NCBI RefSeq assembly: GCF_017876155.1
Contig: NZ_JAGINP010000018.1
Location: 124,001-188,000, forward strand
From: Azospirillum rugosum
Lineage (GTDB): Bacteria > Pseudomonadota > Alphaproteobacteria > Azospirillales > Azospirillaceae
DNA: 64,000 nt
Reading direction: 5' to 3'
This document shows positions 1-8,048 of the stretch, piece after piece (the first letter of the stretch is position 1; each line of letters begins with the position of its first letter). The notes under the pieces were generated by a model. That model searched no databases and was not told the DNA's origin. It saw nothing but the letters and a program-made list of their open reading frames with translations. Made by a program: the position numbers and the translations under genes.

Positions 1-51
1 CGCCTCGACGCCGCGCCCCTTCTCGGCCGGATAGGCGTAGACGAGCTTCAT
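1..51 (-). CDS. 5' end of an unidentified gene (partial)
   Basis: Seventeen codons of a leftward gene are visible before the window edge. The start ATG is at 49-51, preceded by AGGATGGCC on the reading strand. The N-terminus reads MKLVYAYPAEKGRGVEA. It lies 19 bases after the stop of the alcohol dehydrogenase, in the same direction, so it is probably the last visible member of that cluster. Too little is present to assign a family. Confidence 0.55.
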   Translation of the reverse strand, partial: MKLVYAYPAEKGRGVEA

Positions 52-70
52 GGCCATCCTCCCTTTCGCG

Positions 71-1246
71 TCACGGCGTGAAGACGACCCGCATGCAGTC
101 GTCGATCTTTTCCTTGAACATGCGGTAGCCGCGCGGACCGTCGTCCAGCGACCACTTGTGGGTCAGCAGGTAGGACGGGTCCAACTCGCCCTTCTCGATG
201 TGCTCGAACAGGCGCTTGACGTAGCGTTGGCCGTGCTGCTGCCCCATGCGGAAGGTCAGCGCCTTGTTCATCGCCGCCCCCATGGGGAACTTGTCGATGA
301 AGCCGCCGTAGACGCCGACGATGGACAGGGTGCCGCCCTTGCGGCAGCACTCGATCATCTGGCGCAGCACCGCCGGGCGGTCGTTCTCCAGCCCGATGGC
401 CTGCTTGGTACGGTCGTACCAATACTCAATGCCGGTGTCGTAGCCGTCGGCCTCCATGCCCACCGCGTCGATGCAGACGTCCGGGCCACGCCCGCCGGTC
501 ATCGCCAGCAGCGCGTCGTAGACGTCCACGCGCGTGTAGTCCAGCGGCTCCGCCCCGGCCTTCATCTGGGCGGCCTCCAGCCGGTACGGGTAGCGGTCGA
601 TGCCGATCACCCGCTCCGCCCCCATCAGGTAGGCGCTGCGGATCGCCATCTGCCCGACGCCGCCACAGCCCCAGACCGCGACGATGTCGCCCTTCTTGAT
701 GCCGCCCATGTCGGCGGCCATGTAGCCGGTGGGCACCGCGTCCGACACGAACACCGCCTTCTCGTCGCTCACCCCCTCCGGCACGCGGAAGCAGTTGGTG
801 TCGGCGAAGGGGACGCGGATGTATTCGGCGTGGCTGCCCGCGTAGCCGCCGAAGGCGTGGCTGTAGCCGAAGATGCCCGCGGTGCAGTGCCCGTAGGCGG
901 CCTCCTCATAGGCCGGCTGCGGGTTGGAGTTGTCGCACAGCGAATATTCCTCGTGCTGGCAGTGCCAGCATTTGCCGCAGCCGATGATCGACACGGTGAT
1001 GACCCGGTCGCCGCGGTTCAGCCGCAGCACCTCCGGCCCCTTCTCCACCACCTCGCCCAGGAACTCGTGGCCGATGACGTCGCCGGGCTTCATGGTGGGG
1101 ACATAGCCGTCGATCAGGTGCAGGTCCGACCCGCAGACCGAGGACAGGTTGACCTTGATGATGGCGTCGTGGGGGCCGAGGATCGTCGGGTCCGGCACCC
1201 GCTCCACCCGCAGGTCGTTGACGCCGTTCCAGCAGAGCGCCCTCAT
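71..1246 (-). CDS. zinc-dependent alcohol dehydrogenase (formaldehyde dehydrogenase-like MDR)
   Basis: A 391-residue medium-chain dehydrogenase/reductase expected to oxidise an alcohol or aldehyde adduct with NAD(P) in the cytoplasm. Cys38 and the His60-Glu61 pair are the expected catalytic-zinc ligands. Cys90, Cys93, Cys96 and Cys104 have the C-x2-C-x2-C-x7-C spacing of the structural-zinc lobe. The Rossmann glycine motif GCGGVG is near residue 195. The sequence resembles the glutathione-independent formaldehyde dehydrogenase and threonine dehydrogenase branch more than classical ethanol dehydrogenases; the substrate cannot be read from sequence. Its ATG overlaps the TGA of the upstream SRPBCC gene (ATGA), so translation is probably coupled. 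Neighbouring small stress-type genes suggest a role in stationary-phase or desiccation stress, which is inference. Confidence 0.9.
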   Translation of the reverse strand: MRALCWNGVNDLRVERVPDPTILGPHDAIIKVNLSSVCGSDLHLIDGYVPTMKPGDVIGHEFLGEVVEKGPEVLRLNRGDRVITVSIIGCGKCWHCQHEEYSLCDNSNPQPAYEEAAYGHCTAGIFGYSHAFGGYAGSHAEYIRVPFADTNCFRVPEGVSDEKAVFVSDAVPTGYMAADMGGIKKGDIVAVWGCGGVGQMAIRSAYLMGAERVIGIDRYPYRLEAAQMKAGAEPLDYTRVDVYDALLAMTGGRGPDVCIDAVGMEADGYDTGIEYWYDRTKQAIGLENDRPAVLRQMIECCRKGGTLSIVGVYGGFIDKFPMGAAMNKALTFRMGQQHGQRYVKRLFEHIEKGELDPSYLLTHKWSLDDGPRGYRMFKEKIDDCMRVVFTP

Positions 1247-2046
1247 TCCATCACCTCCCGCATGCCGCGGTTCCCGCGCGGTTGCCCCTCGATGGTCGGA
1301 AGCTCGCCGGCCTCCATGATCCGCTTCAGCCGGCGCAGCGCCTCGCGCGCCTGCTGTTCCGGCGCGGAGCCGAACAGGCGCGACACGGCGCGCCCGCCCG
1401 CTCCGGCCGGCGGCTGGTAGACCAGCGTCAGCCGCACCTCCGTCCCGCGGTCGCCCGGCGCCGGCTTGAACATGACGGAGCCACGGTGCGGAAGCTGAGC
1501 GCCCTCCAGCGTGTGCCAGGTGATCAGCTCGTTCTCCCGCACCTTGTCGAGCGCGCTGTGCCAGACGACCTCCACGCCGCCGGGACCGTGCGCCTTCCAG
1601 CGGCTCTCCGTGTCGGACAGCACCTCCACCGCGTCCAGGTGGGGGAACAGCTCCGTCAAGTTGCGGAAGTTGCGCCAGTGGCGGAACAGCTTGTCGGGCG
1701 GGGCGGCGACGGTGACGTTGGCCTGGGTGGTCGTCGGCTCCCGCTGCGCCGCCGGCAGCAGCCCGGCCACGCCGGGCAGCCGCTCGGCCACGTCACCGAG
1801 ATCGCCGAGCCCGAAATCGCCCTCGCGGACACGCCGCGCCACCGGCTCGGCGATCGGCACGCCGGCCGCCCCGGCGAGGAACAATCCGCCGCCGAGCGCG
1901 GCCAGCGCCCAACTGCCGCGCCGCAAGCCCGCCAGCCCCAGCGCCGTGCCGCCCATCATGGCGACCCAGCGCTCCGTTGTTCCGGAATGGACCGTTCCGG
2001 AATGAGTCGGGCCGGAACGGCCTTCCGTCACCGCTCCCGCGCTCAT
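1243..2046 (-). CDS. SRPBCC-family (polyketide cyclase/dehydrase-like) membrane protein
   Basis: 267 residues. Residues about 25-65 are hydrophobic and glycine-rich with two possible membrane segments and resemble DUF2892-type N-termini. Residues about 105-235 form an SRPBCC domain, recognisable from the opening TVAAPPDKLFRHWRNFRN and the later LTLVYQPPAG strand. Such domains bind hydrophobic ligands; this type is common in stress clusters of proteobacteria. The ATG at 2046 was chosen because it overlaps the preceding stop as ATGA; an earlier in-frame ATG lies inside the upstream gene and gives a low-complexity N-terminus. It is coupled at both ends, to the DUF3775 gene before it and the dehydrogenase after it. 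Confidence 0.8.
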   Translation of the reverse strand: MSAGAVTEGRSGPTHSGTVHSGTTERWVAMMGGTALGLAGLRRGSWALAALGGGLFLAGAAGVPIAEPVARRVREGDFGLGDLGDVAERLPGVAGLLPAAQREPTTTQANVTVAAPPDKLFRHWRNFRNLTELFPHLDAVEVLSDTESRWKAHGPGGVEVVWHSALDKVRENELITWHTLEGAQLPHRGSVMFKPAPGDRGTEVRLTLVYQPPAGAGGRAVSRLFGSAPEQQAREALRRLKRIMEAGELPTIEGQPRGNRGMREVME

Positions 2047-2474
2047 TGGCCGTTCTTCTTCAAGAGGTTCAGCTCGTAGAGGCCCTTCATCAGGTAGTCG
2101 TGCAGGTCGATCCGCTCGGCGATGTCCGTGTAGTGGGAGGCGTCCGGCGCCCGGCCGGCCTCGTCCAGCGCGCGGTCCCACTGGTTGCCGGCGAAATCGC
2201 CGCGCCCGACCATCATCACGGCGCGCAGTTCCGTCCGCTGCTCCGGCGACAGGCCTTCCAGCATGCGGGTCAGCTGGTCCAGCGCCCCGCTGGCGTCGGT
2301 GGACATGATGTTGAGCGCGTCGAGATCGGTGGGGTTGCGCGAGCCGCGCTCGGCGCGTTGTTCGCCGAGATCGATGTTCCGCATGCCGGCGAGGAAACGC
2401 TGACGGTCGGCCATGGCCTCGTGGGCGAGGTCGGCGGCCTGCTTCACGGTGTCGACGGAGATCTGCTTGAACAT
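2043..2474 (-). CDS. DUF3775 domain protein
   Basis: A 143-residue soluble, mostly helical protein matching the DUF3775 family, with motifs such as GLSPEQRTELRAVMMVGRGD in the centre. The function of the family is unknown to me. The ATG at 2474 has an AAGAAGAAG purine stretch at a workable distance. A GTG nine bases upstream sits directly against that stretch and is less likely to be used. It is first in the run DUF3775, SRPBCC, alcohol dehydrogenase, unknown gene, all leftward with 4-base overlaps or short gaps. Confidence 0.8.
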   Translation of the reverse strand: MFKQISVDTVKQAADLAHEAMADRQRFLAGMRNIDLGEQRAERGSRNPTDLDALNIMSTDASGALDQLTRMLEGLSPEQRTELRAVMMVGRGDFAGNQWDRALDEAGRAPDASHYTDIAERIDLHDYLMKGLYELNLLKKNGQ

Positions 2475-2573
2475 GGTTCGCACTTCTTCTTGACGGTTTC
2501 TACGGCTTTGCCCGGCGCCAACAGCCGGGCTGCGGGTTCGTCGCGGTTGGCGTCGTCGCGGCGGTCGGCGCGC

Positions 2574-2780
2574 TCAGCTGCTGCGGTTGCGCTGCTCGTC
2601 GGAGGCGCCGCGCGCCCCGCCGGACCCCGAACCGCGCTCGCGTCCTTCCGAGCCGGACTGGTTCTGGCCAGGCTTGTTGCCCACCGCCTTGTCGGGGTCG
2701 ACATGGCCGGCCTTCGCCGCCTTGCCGGGACCGCCGCTCTGGTGCTTTTCCTGCTCGGTGTCGTGGTTGCTGCGTGACAT
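2574..2780 (-). CDS. small hydrophilic Gly/Gln-rich protein
   Basis: A 68-residue, highly charged, glycine-, lysine- and glutamine-rich protein with no hydrophobic core, probably disordered. A GGGAG ribosome-binding site precedes the ATG at a normal distance. The composition resembles small hydrophilin or KGG-type stress proteins, but no diagnostic repeat is present, so the role is not assigned. It sits 99 bases upstream of the DUF3775 start in the same direction and could be transcribed with that cluster. Confidence 0.65.
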   Translation of the reverse strand: MSRSNHDTEQEKHQSGGPGKAAKAGHVDPDKAVGNKPGQNQSGSEGRERGSGSGGARGASDEQRNRSS

Positions 2781-2903
2781 GGCGCATCTCCCTTTTATGG
2801 CTCTCCGCGGACAACCGTGGATTCGCCGACGAGGTTCCGAAGCAACACGGGACGGGAGCGCGGTGTTAGCAGGAGGAAAGAAACGCAACCTGGAGAGACA
2901 CCC

Positions 2904-3563
2904 ATGCCGCTTCTGTCGGCCGAGATCGACGAACGCGTGGAGGAGGGCTACCACCCCGTCCGTCTGGACAGCGACCGGGGGACCATCGAGGCGCGCTTCA
3001 CCCCGGCGCCGGAGGGCAAGGGCCTGAAGGGCGACCTCGCCGTCATCTGGGTTGGCGGGATCGGCGGCGGTTTCGACACGCCGGCCCGCGGACTCTATCC
3101 CCGCCTCGCCGCCGACCTGACGCAGGCCGGCATCGCCTCGCTGCGCATCCGCTTCCGCAACCCCCACGACCTGGAGGAGGCGGTCTACGACGTGCTGTGC
3201 GGCCTGACCTTCCTCGGCCAACAGGGCATCCACCACACCGCGCTGGTCGGCCATTCCTTCGGCGGCGCGGTGGTGATCCAGGCCGCCGCGTCCAACCGCG
3301 GCGCGGTCTGCACGGTGGTGACGCTGGCGTCCCAGGGCTTCGGCGCCGACCCGGTGAAGGATCTCGCCTGCCCCATCCTGCTGATCCATGGAGAGGCCGA
3401 CGAGATCCTGACGCCAATGTGCTCCATCCACGTCCACCGCATGGCGCGCGAGCCCAAGAAGCTGGTCCTGATGCCCGGCGCCGGCCACTGCCTGGACGAA
3501 ACCGCCGAGGCCGTCTGCCGCGAGGTGCGCGACTGGCTGACGGAGAAGCTGCTGGCTCTTTAG
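2904..3563 (+). CDS. small alpha/beta hydrolase
   Basis: 219 residues. The nucleophile elbow GHSFGG places Ser118, with Asp166 (in GEADEILTP) and His195 (in GAGHC) completing a canonical catalytic triad. There is no signal peptide, so it is cytoplasmic. It resembles dienelactone-hydrolase-like or KANL3/Tex30-type hydrolases; the substrate is unknown. The ATG at 2904 follows GGAGAG at eight bases; a longer in-frame reading from 2817 has no ribosome-binding site. It is divergent from the stress cluster to the left. Confidence 0.85.
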   Translation: MPLLSAEIDERVEEGYHPVRLDSDRGTIEARFTPAPEGKGLKGDLAVIWVGGIGGGFDTPARGLYPRLAADLTQAGIASLRIRFRNPHDLEEAVYDVLCGLTFLGQQGIHHTALVGHSFGGAVVIQAAASNRGAVCTVVTLASQGFGADPVKDLACPILLIHGEADEILTPMCSIHVHRMAREPKKLVLMPGAGHCLDETAEAVCREVRDWLTEKLLAL

Positions 3564-3649
3564 CGCAAGGCAGATGCCGCGAATCCCCGGCCCAGCGCCA
3601 GGGGCGGAGGCGTTAGGGTGCGCGAAAATCCCGATACCCGGAGCCCCCG

Positions 3650-4000
3650 ATGCTCGGCACCCTGACCATCCTCCTCCTCTGCCAGCTGGCGGGTGAGCTG
3701 ATCACCCGCGTCCTGCACCTGCCCGTTCCGGGGCCGGTGATCGGCATGGTACTCCTGTTCGTCGGCCTGCTGGTGAAGGGCGACGTGCCGGCGCCCTTGC
3801 AGGACACGGCGGGCGGCATCCTGCGCCACCTGTCGCTTCTGTTCGTGCCGGCCGGCGTCGGCGTGATGGCGCACCTGCACCGGCTGGGGACGGAGGCGCT
3901 GCCCATCGCCGCGGCGCTGTTCGGCAGCACGCTGCTCGGCATCGCCCTGACCGCCTGGGTCATGAGTGCCCTGTCACGCAACGGGGAGGACCGGTCGTGA
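3650..4000 (+). CDS. LrgA/CidA family holin-like membrane protein
   Basis: A 116-residue integral membrane protein with four predicted hydrophobic segments and the family signature LPVPGPVIGMVLLF near residues 24-37. LrgA/CidA proteins are holin-like and act with LrgB/CidB proteins; in several bacteria the pair influences autolysis or exports small carboxylates. The stop codon overlaps the GTG start of the LrgB homologue, so the two are made together. Confidence 0.88.
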   Translation: MLGTLTILLLCQLAGELITRVLHLPVPGPVIGMVLLFVGLLVKGDVPAPLQDTAGGILRHLSLLFVPAGVGVMAHLHRLGTEALPIAAALFGSTLLGIALTAWVMSALSRNGEDRS

Positions 4001-4719
4001 GCCCCGATTTCCACGAGATCTGGGTGTACCTGTCGGCCAGCCCGCTCGCCGGCCTGACCCTGACCCTGGTCGCCTACCAAGCCGGCCTGTGGGTGTTCGA
4101 GCGGTTCGGGCGGCGGCCGATCCTGAACCCGGTGCTGATCGCCGTGCTGCTGATCGCCGGCCTGCTGACCGCGACGGGCGTGGAATACCGCACCTATTTC
4201 GACGGCGCGCAGTTCGTCCACTTCCTGCTCGGCCCGGCGACGGTGGCGCTGGCCGTGCCGCTCTACAAGCAGTTCAACGAGGTGCGCCGCTCCGCCCCCG
4301 CCCTGCTCGTGGCCCTGCTGGCCGGCTCCGCCGCGTCGGCGCTGAGCGCCGTCGGGATCGCCTGGGCGCTTGGCGCGTCGCAGCGCACGCTGCTGTCGCT
4401 GGCGCCGAAGTCGGTCACCTCCCCCATCGCCATGGGCGTGTCGGAGCAGATCGGCGGCCTGCCGTCGCTGACCGCGGTCTTCGTGATCCTGACCGGCATC
4501 ATCGCCGCCTCCCTCGGCACCTGGGTGCTGAACCTCGTGCGGGTGAAGGACTGGCGGGCGCGCGGCTTCGGCATGGGGGTGGCGGCGCACGGCATCGGCA
4601 CCGCCCGCGCGCTCCAGGTCAACGAGGTCGCCGGCGCCTTCGCCGGCCTCGGCATGGGCCTGAACGCGCTGGCCACCGCGATCCTGCTGCCGGTGCTCTA
4701 CCATCTGATCTTCGGATGA
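3997..4719 (+). CDS. LrgB/CidB family membrane protein
   Basis: 240 residues with about seven hydrophobic segments. It carries the LrgB features LAPKSVTSPIAMGVSEQIGG (near 130-149) and GMGVAAHGIGTARAL near the C-terminus. The GTG start at 3997 overlaps the TGA of the LrgA homologue as GTGA, a strong sign of coupling. In plants and some bacteria the fused or paired system transports glycolate or pyruvate; here the cargo is unknown. It is followed directly by the leu leader region. Confidence 0.88.
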   Translation: MSPDFHEIWVYLSASPLAGLTLTLVAYQAGLWVFERFGRRPILNPVLIAVLLIAGLLTATGVEYRTYFDGAQFVHFLLGPATVALAVPLYKQFNEVRRSAPALLVALLAGSAASALSAVGIAWALGASQRTLLSLAPKSVTSPIAMGVSEQIGGLPSLTAVFVILTGIIAASLGTWVLNLVRVKDWRARGFGMGVAAHGIGTARALQVNEVAGAFAGLGMGLNALATAILLPVLYHLIFG

Positions 4720-4761
4720 GAACCCAACCTACGCGACAACATTGTTTCGCGGAATCGCCGC

Positions 4762-4790
4762 TTGACACACCGAGCCTGTCTGCGCACAGT
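4762..4790 (+). promoter_or_regulatory. candidate leu leader promoter
   Basis: A perfect TTGACA (4762-4767) is followed after 17 bases by CACAGT (4785-4790), a weak but possible -10. Transcription would begin near 4797, directly at the ATG of the leader peptide, making that peptide's mRNA leaderless. The -35 is seen directly; the -10 and start site are inference. Confidence 0.5.
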
Positions 4791-4797
4791 ACGCGCC

Positions 4798-4854
4798 ATG
4801 ATCCGCATCGACCACACGAACGCCCTTCTGCGACTTATCACCCCGGCGCTTTGA
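4798..4854 (+). CDS. leu operon leader peptide (18 codons)
   Basis: An 18-codon open frame reads MIRIDHTNALLRLITPAL and then TGA. Four of 18 residues are leucine (10, 11, 13, 18), and three of those use CTT, a codon that is rare in this G+C-rich DNA where CTG dominates. There is no Shine-Dalgarno sequence upstream, consistent with a leaderless start if the promoter call is right. Position upstream of leuA and the leucine codon cluster fit a classical transcription-attenuation sensor, in which a stalled ribosome reports low charged tRNA-Leu. The peptide itself probably has no separate function. Confidence 0.6.
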   Translation: MIRIDHTNALLRLITPAL

Positions 4855-4877
4855 AGCGTCCGGGTGTTTGCGTTCGT
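4816..4877 (+). promoter_or_regulatory. leu attenuator: alternative RNA pairings
   Basis: ACGAACGC at 4816-4823, inside the leader peptide, is exactly complementary to GCGTTCGT at 4870-4877. Between them, 4842-4864 forms a strong hairpin, CCCGGCGCT against AGCGTCCGGG with one bulged T, overlapping the peptide stop codon. A ribosome paused at the leucine codons (4825-4836) would hide the first arm. A run of T residues (4880-4887 region, CCCTTTTCCC) follows. These pairings are seen in the sequence; their switching role is inferred from known amino-acid attenuators. Confidence 0.5.
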
Positions 4878-4943
4878 CTGCCCTTTTCCCTGGTCGAAGT
4901 GTTGATTTTCCCATGAGTGCCTGCTGCACGCGACGTGTCTCCC

Positions 4944-5024
4944 GGTTGGGGCCGGGGCTGCGACTTAGAAACGGTCGCTGAGCCCGCCCGGCAGCTTGGC
5001 GACCGTATCCCCGCCGGTCCAACC
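4944..5024 (+). promoter_or_regulatory. large stem-loop between leu leader and leuA
   Basis: An outer stem pairs GGTTGG (4944-4949) with CCAACC (5019-5024) and GGGG (4954-4957) with CCCC (5009-5012). An inner perfect stem pairs ACGGTCGC (4971-4978) with GCGACCGT (4999-5006). No T-run follows, so it is not an obvious intrinsic terminator. It ends 57 bases before the leuA ATG. Confidence 0.5.
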
Positions 5025-5081
5025 ACGACACGAGACACCGCCCCGCGAGATGCCAGGGCCCCTTAGGGATCGAAAAGCACC

Positions 5082-6779
5082 ATGAACCACATCGCCACCC
5101 CGACCACCGCCGGTGCCGCCCGCCACGAGAAGTACACCCCCTTCCCGCAGGTGAAGCTGACCGACCGCCAGTGGCCGAACCGCACCATCGAGAAGGCGCC
5201 GGTCTGGTGCTCCGTCGACCTGCGCGACGGCAACCAGGCGCTGATCGAGCCGATGGGGCCGGACCGCAAGCGCGCGATGTTCGACACGCTGCTGAAGATG
5301 GGCTTCAAGGAGATCGAGATCGGCTTCCCGGCCGCCTCGCAGACCGACTTCGACTTCTGCCGCGAGATCATCGAGGGCGGCAAGATCCCCGACGGCGTCA
5401 CCATCCAGGTGCTGACCCAGTCGCGCGAGGAGCTGATCCGCCGCACCTTCGAGGGCATCAAGGGCTCCAAGCGCGCCATCGTCCACCTGTACAACTCGAC
5501 CTCCGAGTTGCAGCGCCGCGTCGTCTTCGGTCTGGACCGCCAGGGCATCATCGACATCGCCGTCGCCGGCACGGAGCTGATCAAGCGATTGGCCGCTGAG
5601 CATCCGGAGACCGAGGTCGTCCTGCAATATTCGCCGGAGAGCTTCACCGGGACGGAGTTGGACTTCGCCCTGGAGATCTGCGAGGCGGTGATGGAGACTT
5701 GGGGCGCCAGCGCCACCAACAAGGTCATCCTGAACCTGCCGGCGACGGTGGAGATGTCCACCCCGAACATCCATGCCGACCAGATCGAGTGGTTCTGCCG
5801 CAACCTGAAGAACCGCGACGCGGCGATCATCTCGCTCCACCCGCACAACGACCGCGGCACCGCCGTGGCGGCGGCGGAGCTGGGCATGATGGCCGGCGCC
5901 GACCGCGTGGAGGGCACGCTGTTCGGCAACGGCGAGCGCACCGGCAACGTGGACGTGGTGACGCTGGCGATGAACCTGTTCACCCAGGGCGTCGATCCGG
6001 AACTGCGCATCGACGACATCAACGAGATCGTCCGCGTCTCCGAATACTGCACGCAGCTGCCCGTCCCGGCCCGCCACCCCTACGCCGGCGAGCTGGTCTT
6101 CACGGCCTTCTCCGGCTCGCACCAGGACGCCATCAACAAGGGCCTGAAGGCGCTGACCAAGTCCAACTCCAACAAGTGGGAGGTCCCGTACCTGCCCATC
6201 GACCCGCAGGACCTGGGCCGCAGCTACGAGGCGGTGATCCGCATCAACAGCCAGTCGGGCAAGGGCGGCATCGCCTACGTGCTGGAGAAGGACTACGGCA
6301 TCCAGATCCCGCGCCGTTTGCAGATCGAGTTCTCCAAGGTCGTGCAGCGCATCGCCGACGAGACCGGCAAGGAGCTGACCCCGGCCGACATCCACGCCGC
6401 CTTCAAGGCCGAGTATCTGGACGCCGAGCAGCCGCTGGCCCTGATCGAGCATTCGACCGAGCCGCGCGGCCCGAACTCCGGCGTGCGCGTCCTCAACGTG
6501 GTGGTGTCGCGCGACGGCAAGCCCGCCACGCTGAAGGGCTCCGGCAAGGGCCCGATCGACGCCTTCCTGGACGCCCTGCGCCAGGGCGCCGGCATCGACC
6601 TGCACGTGGTCGACTACCGCGAGCACGCCGTCGGCGAGGGCGAGGACGCCCAGGCCTGCGCCTTCGTCGAGGTGAAGACCAAGGACGACCGCACCCTGTT
6701 CGGCGTCGGCATGGACGCCGACATCGTGACGGCATCCTTGCGCGCGCTGGTCAGTGCCGCGAACCGGGCGGTGAAGTAA
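5082..6779 (+). CDS. leuA: 2-isopropylmalate synthase
   Basis: 565 residues, first committed enzyme of leucine synthesis, condensing acetyl-CoA with 2-oxoisovalerate in the cytoplasm. The TIM-barrel domain (about 30-310) opens with SVDLRDGNQA, whose aspartate is a metal ligand, and contains HPHNDRGTAVAAAELG with the HxH-type metal ligands and GNGERTGNVD. The C-terminal region (about 430-560) is the LeuA dimer/allosteric domain that binds leucine in characterised enzymes. Length fits the long LeuA type found in actinobacteria and many alphaproteobacteria. The ATG follows AGGGA. It appears monocistronic and preceded by an attenuator-like leader. Confidence 0.95.
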   Translation: MNHIATPTTAGAARHEKYTPFPQVKLTDRQWPNRTIEKAPVWCSVDLRDGNQALIEPMGPDRKRAMFDTLLKMGFKEIEIGFPAASQTDFDFCREIIEGGKIPDGVTIQVLTQSREELIRRTFEGIKGSKRAIVHLYNSTSELQRRVVFGLDRQGIIDIAVAGTELIKRLAAEHPETEVVLQYSPESFTGTELDFALEICEAVMETWGASATNKVILNLPATVEMSTPNIHADQIEWFCRNLKNRDAAIISLHPHNDRGTAVAAAELGMMAGADRVEGTLFGNGERTGNVDVVTLAMNLFTQGVDPELRIDDINEIVRVSEYCTQLPVPARHPYAGELVFTAFSGSHQDAINKGLKALTKSNSNKWEVPYLPIDPQDLGRSYEAVIRINSQSGKGGIAYVLEKDYGIQIPRRLQIEFSKVVQRIADETGKELTPADIHAAFKAEYLDAEQPLALIEHSTEPRGPNSGVRVLNVVVSRDGKPATLKGSGKGPIDAFLDALRQGAGIDLHVVDYREHAVGEGEDAQACAFVEVKTKDDRTLFGVGMDADIVTASLRALVSAANRAVK

Positions 6780-6802
6780 GGGGAAAGGTGTCGGCAGTTG
6801 GG

Positions 6803-6907
6803 CCCCCACCCTAACCCTCCCCCATCTTCGACGGGGGAGGGAACTCCGCCGCACCAACGCCAAGTCCCTCCCCCCGCGAAGTGGGGGGAGGTTAGGAGGG
6901 GGGCCCA
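6803..6907. repeat. G/C-rich palindromic intergenic repeat, copy 1
   Basis: Two stem-loops of the form CCCTCCCCC...GGGGGAGGG and their inverted mate, ending in GGGGGGCCC. The same C-tract/G-tract element recurs at 8049, 15384, 25144 and 59756. It resembles REP/BIME-type repeats and may fold in RNA after leuA. Confidence 0.75.
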
Positions 6908-7057
6908 GCACGACCACTCCCCGCCCGACGCGACCATTCCCCACGCCTGACGAGGCACCTCCCCCACCCCACCTTGCACCCCCGTTCCCCGCCGCCTATA
7001 AGGACGCAACGGACAGACACCCGTCCTTTCTTTCGGTCCGGCGGCAAGGAACAGCGC

Positions 7058-8044
7058 ATGATCGTGGTCACCGGTGGGGCCGGTTTCATCGGCTCGAACC
7101 TCGTGGCGGCCCTGGCCGCGCGCGGCATCACCAACGTCGCGGTGATCGACCGCTTCGGCACCGACGAGAAATGGCAGAACCTCGCCAAGCGCGAGGTCGC
7201 GACCCTCGTGCCCCCCGAAAACACGCTGGCCTTCCTCGACCAGTTCGCGGCCGAGATCGACGTGGTCTTCCACCTCGGCGCCATCTCCGCGACCACCGAG
7301 CGCGACGTGGACAAGATCGTCGCCAACAACGTCGCCCTGACGCTGGATCTCTGGCGCTGGTGCAGCTGGCGCGGCGCGCGGCTGATCTACGCGTCCTCCG
7401 CCGCGACCTACGGCGACGGATCGGCCGGCTTCGACGACGACGGGTCAAGCGAGGCGCTGGCGAAGCTCCGCCCGCTGAACGCCTACGGCTGGTCCAAGCA
7501 CTTGGTGGACCGCCGCATCGCCCGCGTGGTGGGCGAAGCCGACATCGTCCCGCCGCAGTGGGCCGGCCTGAAGTTCTTCAACGTCTACGGCCCCAACGAG
7601 CAGCACAAGGACGACATGATGAGCGTCGTCGCCAAGCTGTTCCCCAAGCTCCAGGCCGGCGAACCCGCCCGCCTGTTCAAGTCGCACCGGCCGGAGTTCG
7701 AGGACGGCGGGCAGCTGCGCGACTTCATACATGTTGACGACTGCGTCGCCGTGATGCTGTGGCTGTACGACAACCCGCAGGTCAACGGCCTGTTCAACGT
7801 CGGCACCGGCAAGGCCCGCAGCTTCAAGGATCTCGCGCTCGCCACCTTCGCCGCCATGGGGCTGGAGCCGCGCGTCGAGTATTTCGACATGCCGGAGCAT
7901 CTGCGCGGCAAGTACCAGTATTTCACCGAGGCCAAGACCGAACGCCTGCGCGCCGCCGGCTTCACCCAGCCCTTCACGGAGCTGGAGGAAGGCGTTCGCC
8001 GCTACGTGCAGGATTTCCTGTCCCAGCCCGACCCCTATCGCTGA
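7058..8044 (+). CDS. hldD: ADP-L-glycero-D-manno-heptose 6-epimerase
   Basis: 328-residue extended SDR enzyme that epimerises ADP-D-glycero-heptose to the L-glycero form for the lipopolysaccharide inner core. The N-terminal NAD(P) motif GGAGFIGSN is at residues 6-14. The catalytic tyrosine and lysine are in YGWSK, preceded by the YASSAATYG serine region. The stretch FEDGGQLRDFIHVDD is characteristic of HldD/RfaD. ATG at 7058 follows AAGGAA; an upstream in-frame ATG at 6974 extends into repeat sequence and is unlikely. Confidence 0.93.
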   Translation: MIVVTGGAGFIGSNLVAALAARGITNVAVIDRFGTDEKWQNLAKREVATLVPPENTLAFLDQFAAEIDVVFHLGAISATTERDVDKIVANNVALTLDLWRWCSWRGARLIYASSAATYGDGSAGFDDDGSSEALAKLRPLNAYGWSKHLVDRRIARVVGEADIVPPQWAGLKFFNVYGPNEQHKDDMMSVVAKLFPKLQAGEPARLFKSHRPEFEDGGQLRDFIHVDDCVAVMLWLYDNPQVNGLFNVGTGKARSFKDLALATFAAMGLEPRVEYFDMPEHLRGKYQYFTEAKTERLRAAGFTQPFTELEEGVRRYVQDFLSQPDPYR

Positions 8045-8048
8045 TCCT

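Noticed and set aside
4965..6944. Long open frame antisense to leuA (about 659 codons)
   Set aside because: High G+C and strong third-position bias create long antisense frames over real genes; the product is low-complexity and LeuA on the other strand is unmistakable.
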